NCBI GenBank assembly: GCA_023376005.1
Contig: CM042148.1
Span: 72,853,741 to 72,917,740 of the forward strand
Length of the DNA stretch: 64,000 nt
From: Doryteuthis pealeii
Taxonomy: Eukaryota; Mollusca; Cephalopoda; Myopsida; Loliginidae
Direction of reading: 5' to 3'
In this document: positions 1-9,789 of the stretch, one piece after another
Position numbering within the stretch: the stretch's first letter is position 1
How the letters are laid out: each line of letters opens with the position of its first letter
The notes under the pieces: model-generated
Told to the model about the DNA's origin: nothing
Seen by the model: the letters and a program-made list of their open reading frames with translations, nothing else
Database searches by the model: none
Made by a program: the position numbers and the translations under genes

Positions 1-134
1 TTGATTCTAACTGTTGATTGATTTTAACGACATGACAAACCCGTCGATTATTGTTTTATGCGTAAGAGGTAAGGGAATTGCGGTAATTTCATATGTTGCA
101 TAACCCTTCCTCACTGGCACTAAATTTTATCTTA

Positions 135-784
135 TCTTATTATAATGGAGATTGTGTGTTTTTCTGTCTGTAACCGAAACTATATTCCTACTCATGTCAC
201 AATTCTCTTAGTTATTGACATCACATTCTACAGGATTTTATTTTTTCTAAACCTCAATTATTAATAAAATTGTCTTTCACTATTAATACTGTTAACTATG
301 TCTACATACTGACAACATGCAATTATATTTATATATACAACAAAATAGCGGTTTACAGTGTGAACGGGAAGGCTAATTTGCATATTAATATTAAAAATCG
401 AATTTAATAAATATGTGCTTAGTATATTGATTTCTAACTGTTTGGTTTTATTTTAATGAATATAAGCAAAATCTCTTCAATGAATCTTAAATGAAATCCA
501 TTAACAAGATAAAATAACTGTCATTTTATTCTTTACTTCCTCTTATAACTAAATACTTAAATTAGAAAAAATAACAATGAAAGACGAGAGTGATGGAAGA
601 GTAAGTTTCAGTTGTTCCATTTTTTATTATACTCCCTCTGTTCAAATCTTTTTATTATACTCCCTCTGTTTCAAATCTTTTATCTGTATTCTTATTTAGT
701 TTCATTAGCCTTTCTAATTTAATACAATATTTTATTACATTAAAACTTAAATACTTGCACCCGGAGGGTGCATATATTTGCTAG
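135..784 (+). mobile_element. Non-autonomous Helitron, copy A
   Basis: The element starts with TC (TCTTATTATAATGGAG) after an A and ends in CTAG followed by T. A GC-rich hairpin (GCACCCGGAGGGTGC) sits 9 nt before CTAG. These are the hallmarks of Helitrons: 5' TC, 3' hairpin plus CTRR, A/T target. No Rep/helicase frame is present. It is followed directly by a second copy in the same orientation. Confidence 0.7.
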
Positions 785-1371
785 TTATTATAATGGAGAT
801 TGTGTGTTTGTCTGTCTGTAACCGAAACTAAATCACTATTCAAGTCACAATTCCCTTAGTTATTGACGTCACATTTACCATGAATTTGTTTTTTTTAAAC
901 CTCAATTATTGATAAAATTGTTATACCTTATTAATACTGTTGACCATATCTATGTACTAATGGTATGTAATTGTATTTGTATATACAAGAAAATAGCGGT
1001 TTACAGTGTGAACGGGAAGGCTAATTTGCATATTGATATTTAAAATTTGATTTTAATAAATATATGCTTAGTATTATTGTTTTCTAATTGTTTGGTTTTC
1101 TCTTAACGAATCTGAGCAAAGATCTCGGGATAAATCTTAAAAGAAATCATAAACAAGAGGAAAGAACTGTAATTTTATTAATACTTCATAATCTAACTAA
1201 ATAGATAAATTAGGAAAAATGAAAGACGGGAGTGAAAGAAAATGATGGAAGAGTTAAATCTAAAGCTATTCTATTTTTCGATTATACCCCTCAGTTTATC
1301 ATTATCTAAATAGTTTATAATATTTTATTACATCTAAATACTTGCACCCGAAGGGTGCATATATTTGCTAG
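785..1371 (+). mobile_element. Non-autonomous Helitron, copy B (head-to-tail)
   Basis: This is a near-complete duplicate of 135-784, beginning at the shared TTATTATAATGGAG motif without its own TC and ending with hairpin GCACCCGAAGGGTGC, 9 nt and CTAG (1368-1371) before T. The head-to-tail arrangement is typical of Helitron tandem insertion or rolling-circle read-through. Confidence 0.65.
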
Positions 1372-1860
1372 TAATTATAATGTTACATACCCCTTTCTTT
1401 AATTCTATTTCTTGGTCGTCTTTAGCATTCTGATCGTCTTTGGTATTTCTTCTATCATCTTGACTTGGTCTGGAATCTTCTAAGGTCTGAACTTTCTTGG
1501 GGACTTCGGGTCTGGTTTTCTCTTAGGGATTTCTCCTTATCAGAAGCCCTGTATCATTGTTAGTTTTTAGTAATAAACACAAGACTTCGATTTACTTTTG
1601 ATCTTATTTTATTGTTAAATCCCCACCAGACATCTGCTAACTAACATAGCGCGCGTATGCAGAGTGAGTCACAGTGCAGGACATGTTCACTGCCCGGCTC
1701 TAGCTGTAAACTGGGGACCGAACAGGTCACACGTATTTTGGCGGGCTTCTGTAATTTTCCATTGAAGGGCCCGACCATGGTATGAAAAGGGTCATCCCCT
1801 CAGAATTACAGGGGACCGACAATAATCTTATGCAACCGCATAGATTATGTAACACATATA

Positions 1861-2860
1861 CTAGCAAAATATCCATTCTCCGGGTGTAAGCATTAAAATT
1901 TTTATATAATGAACTATATTAAATTAGAAAGACTAACGAAATCAAATATGTTGAAAATCTTCCGTCTATTAAAGACAATGGCGGAGAGTCCACTTTCTTT
2001 TATCTACAGCTACGTGAGTGGCTGAACAGACCAGTTTTTGAATGGCAATCTCTGGTGTAGTGATTGCAAACAAACGGTGATGCTTGCTGGGGATGCTGTT
2101 GTCTCTCCTTCCTTATGACTCTCTTTTCCGTGACGGCTTCTTTCCTCTCTTTTTCACTCCTTTTCGTTCCTTGTTTGACGAGGAGGCGCTAGGTCGTACG
2201 GTCTTCTGCACAAACCTCCCATGTGTTTATGTCGATGTAGCATGCTTTCATGTTTCTCTTGCAGACATTTTTAAAGCACAGGCGTGGTCTCCCTACCGGT
2301 CGGGTGCCCTCTACTAGTTCACCATACAGTGGATCTTTGGGGATGCGGCCTTTTGCCCATCCTCCTGACATGGCCAAGCCAACGCAGGCGTTTCGAAATC
2401 AAATAAGAATGCATATAAAAACAATACACTTTTTTGCATTATATTTTAGTTGGTTTCTATGTAAAAACATTCATTGGATTGATTTTAATGCATTGGAGAA
2501 CAAAGCAATACTATTAGAGATCAATAACACCTAGTAATTATTTATTGCACCCAGTTTTGTTAAAACCAGTATGCAAATTAACCGTACCATATATTGTGTA
2601 AACTTTTATTTCTTAGTGATATATAAGGCACGTCGCAGGATGTTAAACGCACCAATAACATGGGCTGTTTCGAGGCAAATCTAACTCAGATTTTCATAGA
2701 GGTCTTGTTAATAAATAAGATTTATTTATGTATTAATGAGTTTGACTATAAATTAAACAGTTATTGATACACACACCTACGCAATTCCTGGGGATATTGT
2801 TACGTAAGTAATGACGTAGTTTCGGTTACAGACAGATGTCGAATCTCCATTATAATAAGA
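1861..2860 (-). mobile_element. Non-autonomous Helitron, 1 kb, carrying a LINE
   Basis: Read on the minus strand it starts at 2860 with TCTTATTATAATGGAG and ends at 1861 with CTAG, preceded by a CACCCGGAG hairpin relic. The flanks are A and T. Internal sequence is shared with fragments at 22332-22485 and 44920-45178. A LINE 3' end (1948-2393) is inserted between copies of an 11-bp duplication, CGAAATCAAAT (1937-1947 and 2394-2404). Confidence 0.65.
1948..2393 (-). pseudogene. LINE ORF2 C-terminus (5'-truncated insertion)
   Basis: Minus-strand translation gives the C-terminal signature of endonuclease/reverse-transcriptase LINEs: a WLGHVRRM motif, a DPLYGEL...GTRPVGRPR segment, INTWE...EDRTTW, and a final C2H2-like tail (C..Y...C with SKTGLFSHSR). 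The frame is broken by several stops and shifts. The tail also occurs at 55885-56158 and 61120-61362. The 11-bp target duplication in the surrounding Helitron shows it arrived by target-primed insertion. Confidence 0.7.
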
Positions 2861-2965
2861 TGTTTCCCTTTTCTGTCTGTTTTTTTTTAGTTTCTAATGG
2901 CGCATCAATCTTCATGGATTATATAATGCCAAATCTATCCTTGTATGTATTTATATTTCATATAT

Positions 2966-3252
2966 TTACGAAACCCTCCAGACGAATAAGATGCGACTTA
3001 TGGTAAAATCCTTAAGCGGAGGTTAGCAGCTTCGAATTCAGAGTTTTTCTTCTCCTACACTGGTTGCCTAACCAAGGTTAAAGAGCCCAGTCTGCCTTAC
3101 CATAGCTAGAGGGAAAATAGTTCGATGCATACCTTTTCAAAGTGTATTAGTACTATATATCTCAATCGGAAACTGCCTCGTGCAGGATTTGAACTCGTGT
3201 CGCCCAGTCCATTTCCTTCGACGATAACCATTATACAACGCACCTCGAAACT
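2966..3252 (-). mobile_element. SINE-B copy (tRNA-headed SINE)
   Basis: Minus-strand copy of the abundant SINE-B: tRNA-like head with GGTGTAATGG-type box A and GAGTTCAAATCC-type box B, a middle beginning GCGCTAATACCC, and a tail ending GTTGGTAAATATATA. This copy is diverged by about a fifth but nearly full length. Confidence 0.7.
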
Positions 3253-3943
3253 CTATCCTTGTAGAAGGACAGTAGTGGTAATATTTAACACATAGATGGG
3301 GCCGAGGCGTTGATTACTTTACCAAGGGTATTAATCGGAAAGTGACACTGGAGTTCGAACTTGTTTACAACGATGCTGCAGCTCAGCACGTTAGACACGA
3401 CACACTTTTCTGTAGGTTTTTTTTAAAGAGATTTTTCGCACACAGTTATGTAGTATCAGTCATTCCTATTTGATACAAATAATTTACAGAGTTGTATGTT
3501 TTTAAGTATTCCTATCTAATACTAATAATAATCATATGGTTTCAAGTAAATAATTCTACCTAATAATAATAGTCATTTGTTTGCACACATAAACAATTAT
3601 AGCTTCAAGCATCTAATAATTCTTAATACAAATATTTTATATGACATAAAGTATCCAGTGAAATAGGAATATTTCTAAAGAGATCTAGTTGAACTGGATA
3701 GAGAAATTACCACACTGGAAATAAGCGTTAATCAGTTTTGAATTTTAGTTGCTTTTTTATCGCAACTCACTCAAGCTGCCAACTTCTACGTGCATCGGAA
3801 AAACAAGAGGTGAGATTCGAACTGATGTCGCTGTCATGGAAATGGTGGCACGAGTTTAAAAACACGATAAAAAGTATCTAGAACTTGGAAGATTAATAAT
3901 GATAATACTGATCAAAATTATTAATAACAACGATTGACAGAGC

Positions 3944-3947
<4 letters not shown>
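3253..3947. other. No gene seen; AT-rich, SINE-like scraps
   Basis: Box-B-like scraps (GAGTTCGAAC near 3350; GATTCGAAC near 3815) suggest decayed tRNA-derived repeats. Nothing else is recognised. Confidence 0.4.

Positions 3948-3977
<30 letters not shown>
3948..3977. repeat. (CA)n microsatellite
   Basis: Uninterrupted CA dinucleotides directly upstream of a SINE-A copy. Confidence 0.9.
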
Positions 3978-3978
<1 letters not shown>

Positions 3979-3986
3979 TGTGTATA

Positions 3987-4250
3987 GGGCCCAGGTTAGC
4001 TCAGTCGGTAGAGCGTTCGGCTAGAAACCACAAGATTCCCAGTTCGATACCGGTCCCCGCCAACTCAGCGTATGTGTAGCACAGGGATCTGTGCGGTAAA
4101 GTAAGGAGCTGATGGTAGGTGTGGCGCTCCACCTCAGATGCTAAAAACAATCTCCTTGGTCTAGCGCTATTGAAAAGGGGATAGACTCCCTCTGACTGGC
4201 TGATACCGACTTTAGGCCGCCCCGTCGACTTTACTTACGACTACTTTACT
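3987..4250 (+). mobile_element. SINE-A copy, full length
   Basis: tRNA-like head with box A TTAGCTCAGTCGGTAGAG and box B GTTCGATACCGG, a conserved body (GATCTGTGCGGTAAAGTAAG, GAGCTGATGGTAGGTGTGGC), and a 3' end GCTGATACCGACTTTAGGCC followed by a GTCGACTTTACTTAC tail. This is the most complete plus-strand copy. It is not a functional tRNA because it continues into the SINE body and the acceptor stem is not closed. Confidence 0.8.
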
Positions 4251-4397
4251 TTTATATAGATAAAAGGTGGCTTACCGGTGAATATGGACATGATCGTTGG
4301 AGGTGCACAAAATCCAGGGGTTAAGTCAGCGATAAAACAAATACAAAGTGCTCAATACAAAGTAGAGCAAATTTATTAAAGAAATGAATACAATAGA

Positions 4398-4434
4398 AAC
4401 CTACTCGAGTTTCACCATAAGGATCTTCAGGGTT
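4398..4434 (-). ncRNA. Hammerhead ribozyme motif (type I, short stem III)
   Basis: On the minus strand: stem I AACC/GGTT, core CTGAAGA (position 7 is variable in hammerheads, so this is an allowed core), a short stem II closed by CC/GG, GAAA, the palindromic stem III CTCGAG, then TA. Such a loopless stem III is typical of minimal hammerheads in PLEs, which are believed to act as dimers. Confidence 0.55.
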
Positions 4435-4478
4435 AAATCCACTGAATTAATCGGTACCTCAATGAATTCAGTGGATTT

Positions 4479-4515
4479 AACCCTGAAGATCTTTATGGTG
4501 AAACTCGAGTAGGTT
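4479..4515 (+). ncRNA. Hammerhead ribozyme motif, inverted partner
   Basis: Same fold as 4398-4434 on the opposite strand: AACC / CTGAAGA / short stem II with one C to T change giving a G-U pair / GAAA / CTCGAG / TA / GGTT. The core is intact. Confidence 0.55.
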
Positions 4516-4545
4516 TCTATTGTATCCATTTCTTTAATATATATA

Positions 4546-4760
4546 TATCAGGTCAGTTTTTAATCGTAGTTTAACAGAATTGTATTCAGAGTTTCTTCCT
4601 TCTAGATCGGTTGTCATACAGTTTTAAGAGTCCAGACTGCCCTACTATTTTACCCATCGCTTCAGGGAGAATCATTTGATGGAGAATAAAATACAATTCC
4701 CAAGGGTATTACCCCTATGTGAAATGCAAACAGCCTCGTCCAGGATATTCTGGCTCGATA
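4546..4760 (-). mobile_element. SINE-B copy, diverged
   Basis: Minus-strand SINE-B body (TTCCTTCTAGATCGGTTG, CCCAAGGGTATTACCCCTAT) and the end of the head, without a clean box A. It follows a short (TA)n. Confidence 0.55.
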
Positions 4761-4766
4761 CCAATT

Positions 4767-5300
4767 GATTATTTTCATTAATTATCAAATTTTATACGAT
4801 ATACGCATTGTAACTGCCTTCAAGCAAAAAATATAAAAAATAATATACTTTACTCAACAATACTTCTAAAGCAAATTACCTTAATCTCATTCGTCACGCC
4901 GGAGCATAGGCCTAAAATTTGCGATCTTCTCAACGTTCACTCTGCATTGTATAGTAGTAGTAATAGGGACATATTTACCCTTGACAAGCTAATTTCGCAT
5001 ATATCGTTTTGCTGCGTATCGGTGGCCAAGTGGTAAAGTCTCTGACTCTGCGTGCTAAGTTCCCGGTTTCGATTTCTGTCGGAGGAAAATAGTAAGTATA
5101 CATCGCTGATGAGACTTAATAAAGTTGAAACGGCTGCTGAACGATGTTCTACGTAAGGGGTGATATTTGCCGAGTTCACTTGTCATGATTATTTTCATTG
5201 ATTATCGAATTGTATTCGATATACGCATTGTAACTGCCTTCGAGCAAAAAATATAAATAATAATATACTTTACTCAACAATGCTTCTAAAGCAAATTACT
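4767..5300 (+). repeat. 1.3 copies of a 419-bp unit with tRNA-like head and hammerhead
   Basis: Two direct repeats of about 115 bp (4767-4880 and 5186-5300; both contain ATACGCATTGTAACTGCCTT) are offset by 419 bp. Between them lie a tRNA-like segment with a perfect box A TGGCCAAGTGG (5023-5033) and box-B-like GGTTTCGATTT (5065-5075), and a hammerhead at 5100-5147. A unit repeated beyond one length with an embedded ribozyme resembles a retrozyme remnant. Chance duplication is the alternative. Confidence 0.45.
5100..5147 (+). ncRNA. Hammerhead ribozyme motif, cleavage position altered
   Basis: Stem I ACATCG/CGATGT (6 bp), core CTGATGA, stem II GACTT/AAGTT around AATA, GAAA, stem III CGGC/GCTG. 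The position that should be U16.1 is A, so cleavage is probably lost in this copy. Confidence 0.5.

Positions 5301-5303
<3 letters not shown>

Positions 5304-5348
<45 letters not shown>
5304..5348. repeat. (TA)n microsatellite
   Basis: Pure TA run closing the 419-bp repeat unit. Confidence 0.9.
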
Positions 5349-5349
<1 letters not shown>

Positions 5350-5483
5350 TCTTTGTTGGAGTACCAGGTTTCTTAGTACAAGGGTGATTCTAGGCTGGTC
5401 CTATTTTCTATCAGTAGTTTGTTGTAGAGTTCAGGTTCCGTGTGGGAGTTCAATGCTTAATTTTTATAAACAGAGCAAGTGTA

Positions 5484-5692
5484 TTTGTGAATAAAAAGGC
5501 CTTACATACCAGGGGTATCGTGATTATGGACCATTTCCACTCGTGGGTATCTGAGGCCCACCGAGTTTCGTCGGAGCAGTTTGAAAAATAAAAAACGTGG
5601 TCTGACGAAACTCAGTGGGCCTCAGTTACCCACGAGTGGAAATGGTCCATAATCACGATACCCCTGGTATTTAAGGCCTTTTTATTCACAAA
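5484..5692. mobile_element. Foldback element with ~89-bp arms and hammerhead
   Basis: Left arm 5484-5572 and right arm 5604-5692 are inverted copies (starting TTTGTGAATAAAAAGGCC). The right arm on the plus strand forms an intact-core hammerhead; the mirrored left arm has CCGACGA, a decayed core. A half-element of the same family lies at 30095-30190. The right end runs straight into (AT)n(GT)n. Confidence 0.65.
5596..5657 (+). ncRNA. Hammerhead ribozyme motif, long stem II
   Basis: Stem I CGTGGT/ATCACG (6 bp with one G-U), core CTGACGA, long stem II with CTCAGTGGG pairing CCCACGAG (one bulge), GAAA, stem III TGG/CCA with a one-base loop, then TA before stem I. All invariant core bases are present. 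Confidence 0.6.

Positions 5693-5764
<72 letters not shown>
5693..5764. repeat. (AT)n(GT)n compound microsatellite
   Basis: AT run (to about 5718), then GT run. Compound TA/TG tracts border many elements in this window. Confidence 0.9.
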
Positions 5765-5766
<2 letters not shown>

Positions 5767-6312
5767 AATATGACAAACAAGAATTTAGAGTTGAGTTTTT
5801 ATTAACCTTTTCAAGTTCACGAGCGAGATGTCACAAATGAGGATGAAGGCTCTTTAATAACTGTCCGAAATCACTGATGTTATATCCCAAGTACATGTAC
5901 TTTCGTCCTCCGTTTGTCATTTTCGCTGTGAATACGTCAACTCCGTATTGTATACGTGGTATTCTGGTATCATTGAATGTTTGGAATTAGAGCGTACATC
6001 GCATGCAGTTGACGCAATTCTACTGTCTCGGGGATTCATAGTCCCGTGATTCTAATCTGTGATTTCTATGCATTGAAACCAGTACCGATGGACTCCACAT
6101 TCTAACACGACGTCAACTGTGCAACTTTCAGATGACACGCGCAATGACGCAGTGTACACCACAAAAACCACAGCGGGTCCCACCACGACTTGAACTGCTC
6201 CGGTCACGTGATATACGCGTCGCAATATAGTATGTACCAAAAACCATGCAAAACTTGATTCATTCTAATATTATATATAACAACTTATTATTGAATGAAT
6301 CACAAATGAATT
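5765..6312. other. No gene seen
   Basis: Slightly more GC than its surroundings (5870-6240). No recognised repeat, no coherent frame. Confidence 0.4.
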
Positions 6313-6324
6313 ATCTATACAAAA

Positions 6325-6772
6325 CAAAAAAAAAAAAACACCATCCGGGCGGTGTAAAAATAATTTTTGAAAGATATTGCCTGAGGAAGTGGGAGTTAAA
6401 CATTCAATGTTAGAGGGTTTGTATCATAAGTAAGTAAAATCAACAAATTTATTAAAGGAGTAAAAAATAAAATAAAATAAAGCAATTTGAAATGGACATT
6501 TAGTTATGCCCCCCCCCTTCAAATAAAATTTTGCACGCATCCATTCATTATTAATTAAATAATTATTTTGAATATTTTACACATGATTTTACAAGAAATC
6601 GTAGGTATTTATTTATTTGTAAATTTTTTAGTCGAGAGTAAAAAATAATTTTCAAAACTCTTTACAGGGTTTTTCTTTATTCTATGTATTGACGGTTTTC
6701 AGTATGGAGACGTCAGCAGTAACGTAGTTCCGGTTACAGACAAATGGAGACTGAATCTCCATTATGAATAGA
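6325..6772 (-). mobile_element. Non-autonomous Helitron (3' end decayed)
   Basis: On the minus strand it begins at 6772 with TCTATTCATAATGGAG after an A, as in the other copies, and contains the same body as 61711-62182 (TTGCCTGAGGAAGTGGGAG). The 3' hairpin CACC/GGTG is present near 6340, but a poly-A/T run replaces the usual CTAG end, so the left limit is approximate. Confidence 0.6.
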
Positions 6773-7184
6773 TATTAATACTTGTGTTCCTTTAAAAGAA
6801 CGACAGTAATCATCTTGTTACATCCTCTGGTTAACAATGAGACCATCCAAGATGAAATGCAAAAATGTAGACCCTTATTATCTGGTATCGCTTACCCGCC
6901 GAATTCTTATTTTTTTTATGAGTGTGGTCACCTCGGCTAAATAATTCACCATTCTGTTTTTATTATAAAGAAAGAAAGGGAAGAAAAAGGACAAGCTACA
7001 CTGAAAAATATAACAAGAAAAAAAAGAAAGAAGAAAGAGAGTAGGGGAAAGATAGAGAGAAGTGGTGAGTGCAGGTCCTGCTAGTTTACATTCATATCTA
7101 CAAAAAAAATTGGCATTAAATAACCCACAATGATTGATAAGCCATTAAACAAAATAAGTGAGTGAAGTTGGCAGAGTGTCCTAT
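6773..7184. other. No gene seen; LINE-type tail fragment
   Basis: Purine-rich stretch near 6970-7060. At 7112-7155 there is a tail GGCATTAAATAACCCACAAT ... GCCATTAAAC of the kind that ends LINEs and rep-C elements here. Confidence 0.4.
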
Positions 7185-7528
7185 TATCGGTATCAACCGG
7201 AAAGCGAAGGAGTCTATCCTCTTTTCGTTAGAGGTAGACCAGGGAGATTGTTTTTTTCTGGGGTGGAGCGCTACACCTATCGTCAGCTCCCCATTTTACC
7301 GCAAACATCAGATTACCCAATCTCTGCTACGCATGCGCTGAGTTGGCGGGGACCGGTATCGAACCAGGAACCTTGTGATTCCTTGGTGGGTGTTCTACCA
7401 CTTTACCACACATATCAAATTACCCAATCTGTGCTACTCATGCGCTCGTTTGGCTGGGGACCGGTATCGAGCCAGCGACCTTGAGATTCCTGGTCTGATG
7501 CTCTACTGACTGAGCTAAACCGGCCCCT
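7185..7528 (-). mobile_element. SINE-A copy with duplicated tRNA-like head
   Basis: Minus-strand SINE-A. Its head segment occurs twice, about 127 bp apart: both contain GGGGACCGGTATCGA and ATTACCCAATCT. The outer head ends CTGAGCTAAACCGGCC. It could be dimerisation of the head or partial tandem duplication after insertion. Confidence 0.7.
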
Positions 7529-7547
7529 TATTAAGCAAATTAATAGG

Positions 7548-7836
7548 AAGCGCGTGGTGTAATGATTAAAGTCATAGAAAATGGACTCGTCGTGCCGAGT
7601 TCAAATCCTGGACGTGGTAATTGCATTTCACTTAGCGCTAATACCCTTGGGAAAGGTATCAATCCTACTCTCCCTCCAGCTGTGGGTAAACAGAAGGGCA
7701 GACTGGGCTCTTTAACCTTGGTTTGGCAACCTGTCTAGGAGAAGGAAAACTCTGAATTAAAACCTGTTAAACTCCGCTTAAGAAATTGAACTTGTGTCGC
7801 ATCCTGCTCGTGGAAGGGGTTGGTAAATATATATTA
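7548..7836 (+). mobile_element. SINE-B copy, full length
   Basis: Head GCGCGTGGTGTAATGATTA, box B GAGTTCAAATCCTGG, body with GCGCTAATACCCTTGGGAAA, and tail ...GGGGTTGGTAAATATATA. It lies 20 bp from a SINE-A of opposite orientation. Confidence 0.8.
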
Positions 7837-8390
7837 AGCAAATTAATTAACTACAAGCAACCTTCTTTTTTTTTTTTTTACTCATAAGGCAAAAGGTATT
7901 GGAATCATAAGTGAATCCTCAAAACAGTGTAATACCGAATGAGGCACTAAAAGGGTTAACCTTCTTTTTCCTAAAACCCTGGAGGCAGAATTCGCAAGTA
8001 ACATGTTATACACGTAACTCAATTTGTTGAACTCTGGGAGACATACATATATGTATACTTAACATAAATAGATGAAAGTAATTGAATTTACAGGGAAAAC
8101 AAGTAAAGAAAAAAATAGATGAAGAAAGAAAAAACAAAAGAAAAGATGAGTGGTTTTTGGAAGTGGTGTGGGATGGTGGGATAAAAATTGGTTTATCAGA
8201 ATGGGAACTGACCGACTGGCAAAAGTCTGTCGTACGAAGAAGATGGAACGATGAATGGCGTCGATGGTAAAAGTGTATGAAGATGAAGGATATTTTTGAA
8301 GAGAGAGAAGACGAAGTGAAAAAGAGGGGGAAAGATACAGGAAGATTGAGGAGAAGGAGTTAAAAAGAAGAAAGCGAAAAGAAAGTGGAT
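7837..8390. other. No gene seen
   Basis: AT-rich, grading into purine-rich sequence after 8090. An open frame at 8082-8270 is lysine/arginine/tryptophan-rich because of purine bias and shows no family signature. Confidence 0.4.
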
Positions 8391-8488
8391 ATTAATGGCT
8401 AGAAAAGAGAGGGAGAGAGAGAGAGAGAGAGAGGGGGGATAGAAAAAAGAGAGGGGAATAGAGAAAAGAGAGATAGATAGACAAGAGA

Positions 8489-8519
<31 letters not shown>

Positions 8520-8665
8520 AGTGAAAAAAAGAAGATGATAAATACGTTGATAGAACGAGGACAATGATGAAAAGCAAGAAGGAAGCAATAAGAAACCGAA
8601 AAGAAAGTGTGTATCAAGCGTTCGAACAGGGAATAGGAGAGTAGGAGACAGATATAGATATTGAA

Positions 8666-8716
<51 letters not shown>

Positions 8717-9190
8717 GGGAGAGAGAGAATGAGTGGGGTCTTATAAAGCAACAACGACAACAAAGAAGATAGACGTTGATGAAACCAGGACAAAAATGAC
8801 ATGGGAAAAAGGAGAAAAACGAGATATATGTTAAAGAAGAAACAGGAAACTAAGTGGGTATAAAGGAAGAGGAAAGAGGAGGATGGAGACAGAGGGGGAG
8901 AGAGAGAGAGACAGAGAGAGTTAGAAAGAGAGAGAGAGAGAGAGATCTGAAGGGAATAGGAGAGGGGAAGAGAGAGAGAGAGACAGAGAGGAGAGAGAGA
9001 GAGGACAGAGAGTCAGAGATAGAGACAGACAGAGAGAGGGGGAAGTGAGAGAGAGTTGAGGTCTTATAAAGCGAAAAAACAGAGAACAAAGACGGTATTA
9101 GAACCAAAGATGAAAAGCAAAAAGAAAGAAGAAACAGGAAAGAAAGTTGGTATTAAGAAAGAGGGAAAGGGAAAGTCAAATAGAGAGAGA

Positions 9191-9251
<61 letters not shown>

Positions 9252-9260
9252 GGAGGGATA
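8391..9260. repeat. (GA)n polypurine block
   Basis: Repeated (GA)n tracts separated by a degenerate spacer (CTTATAAAGC...AAC..AGA) at about 8505, 8735 and 9060, so the block is a decayed minisatellite with a purine plus strand. Open frames here are simple-sequence artefacts. Confidence 0.8.
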
Positions 9261-9780
9261 TAAGGGAAGGAAGCGAAAAAAAATCGGGGATAGAAGCAGG
9301 ACAAAGAAAATAAGTGATAAAGGAGAAAAACAAAGATGTATATAAGGAAGAAGAAGAAAAGAAAAAAAAGGAATGATGAATAGGAAAGATAGATAGATAG
9401 ATAGATATAGAGAGAGGGCGGGGAGATTTATAAAGCTAAACAGAGGAGAATGAAAATTAAATGAGGGAAAGAGAATTAAAATGATAAAGAACCGAAGAAG
9501 AATAAATACAAATAACAATAAAAGAAGAAATTAATATCGAAGGAAAACAAATACAAGAAGATGCGGTGAAAGAGAAGTTATCAAAAAATCATGATTTTGA
9601 TTAAATTTCTATATTGAAAAATTCATGGAAGAAATATAAAAAAAATTTACCTTTAAGAATTTAAAAATCAGAAAGAAAAAAAATAGATAAAGAAAGAAAG
9701 ACAGATAGAAAAAAGGAAAAAAGAAAGAAAGAGAGAAATGACAAATGAATAATTGTAAAATTAGAATGAATAAAAGAAAG
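9261..9780. repeat. Degenerate GAAA/GATA-rich sequence
   Basis: Continuation of the purine block with GATA and GAAA runs. No gene. Confidence 0.6.
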
Positions 9781-9789
9781 AATGAACAA

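Larger units (their letters stand above)
94..1854 (+). mobile_element. LTR-like element (solo LTR), split by two Helitrons
   Basis: The element begins TGTTGCATA and ends TATGTAACA, an imperfect terminal inverted repeat with TG...CA ends, and is flanked by a 4-bp duplication CATA (90-93, 1855-1858). Its sequence is 94-134 plus 1372-1854; 135-1371 is inserted Helitron DNA. It carries an AATAAA-containing segment near 1570. The same element recurs at 56203-56754 (+) and, truncated, at 19621-19991 (-), which confirms the boundaries. No internal pol region is present, so a solo LTR is the simplest reading; a MITE-like element is possible. Confidence 0.55.
4377..4535. mobile_element. Foldback element with two head-to-head hammerheads
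   Basis: Inverted arms of about 70 bp (4378-4447 and 4464-4535) surround a 16-bp loop. Each arm contains a hammerhead motif pointing outward. Upstream 4263-4376 has the motif CTTACCGGTGAA and a stretch AAAGTGCTCAATAC that recurs next to related copies at 21176, 24225 and 30187. The right side abuts (TA)n. Confidence 0.65.

Noticed and set aside
3987..4060. Functional tRNA gene
   Set aside because: Head of SINE-A: continues into the SINE body, acceptor stem is not closed, and many diverged copies exist.
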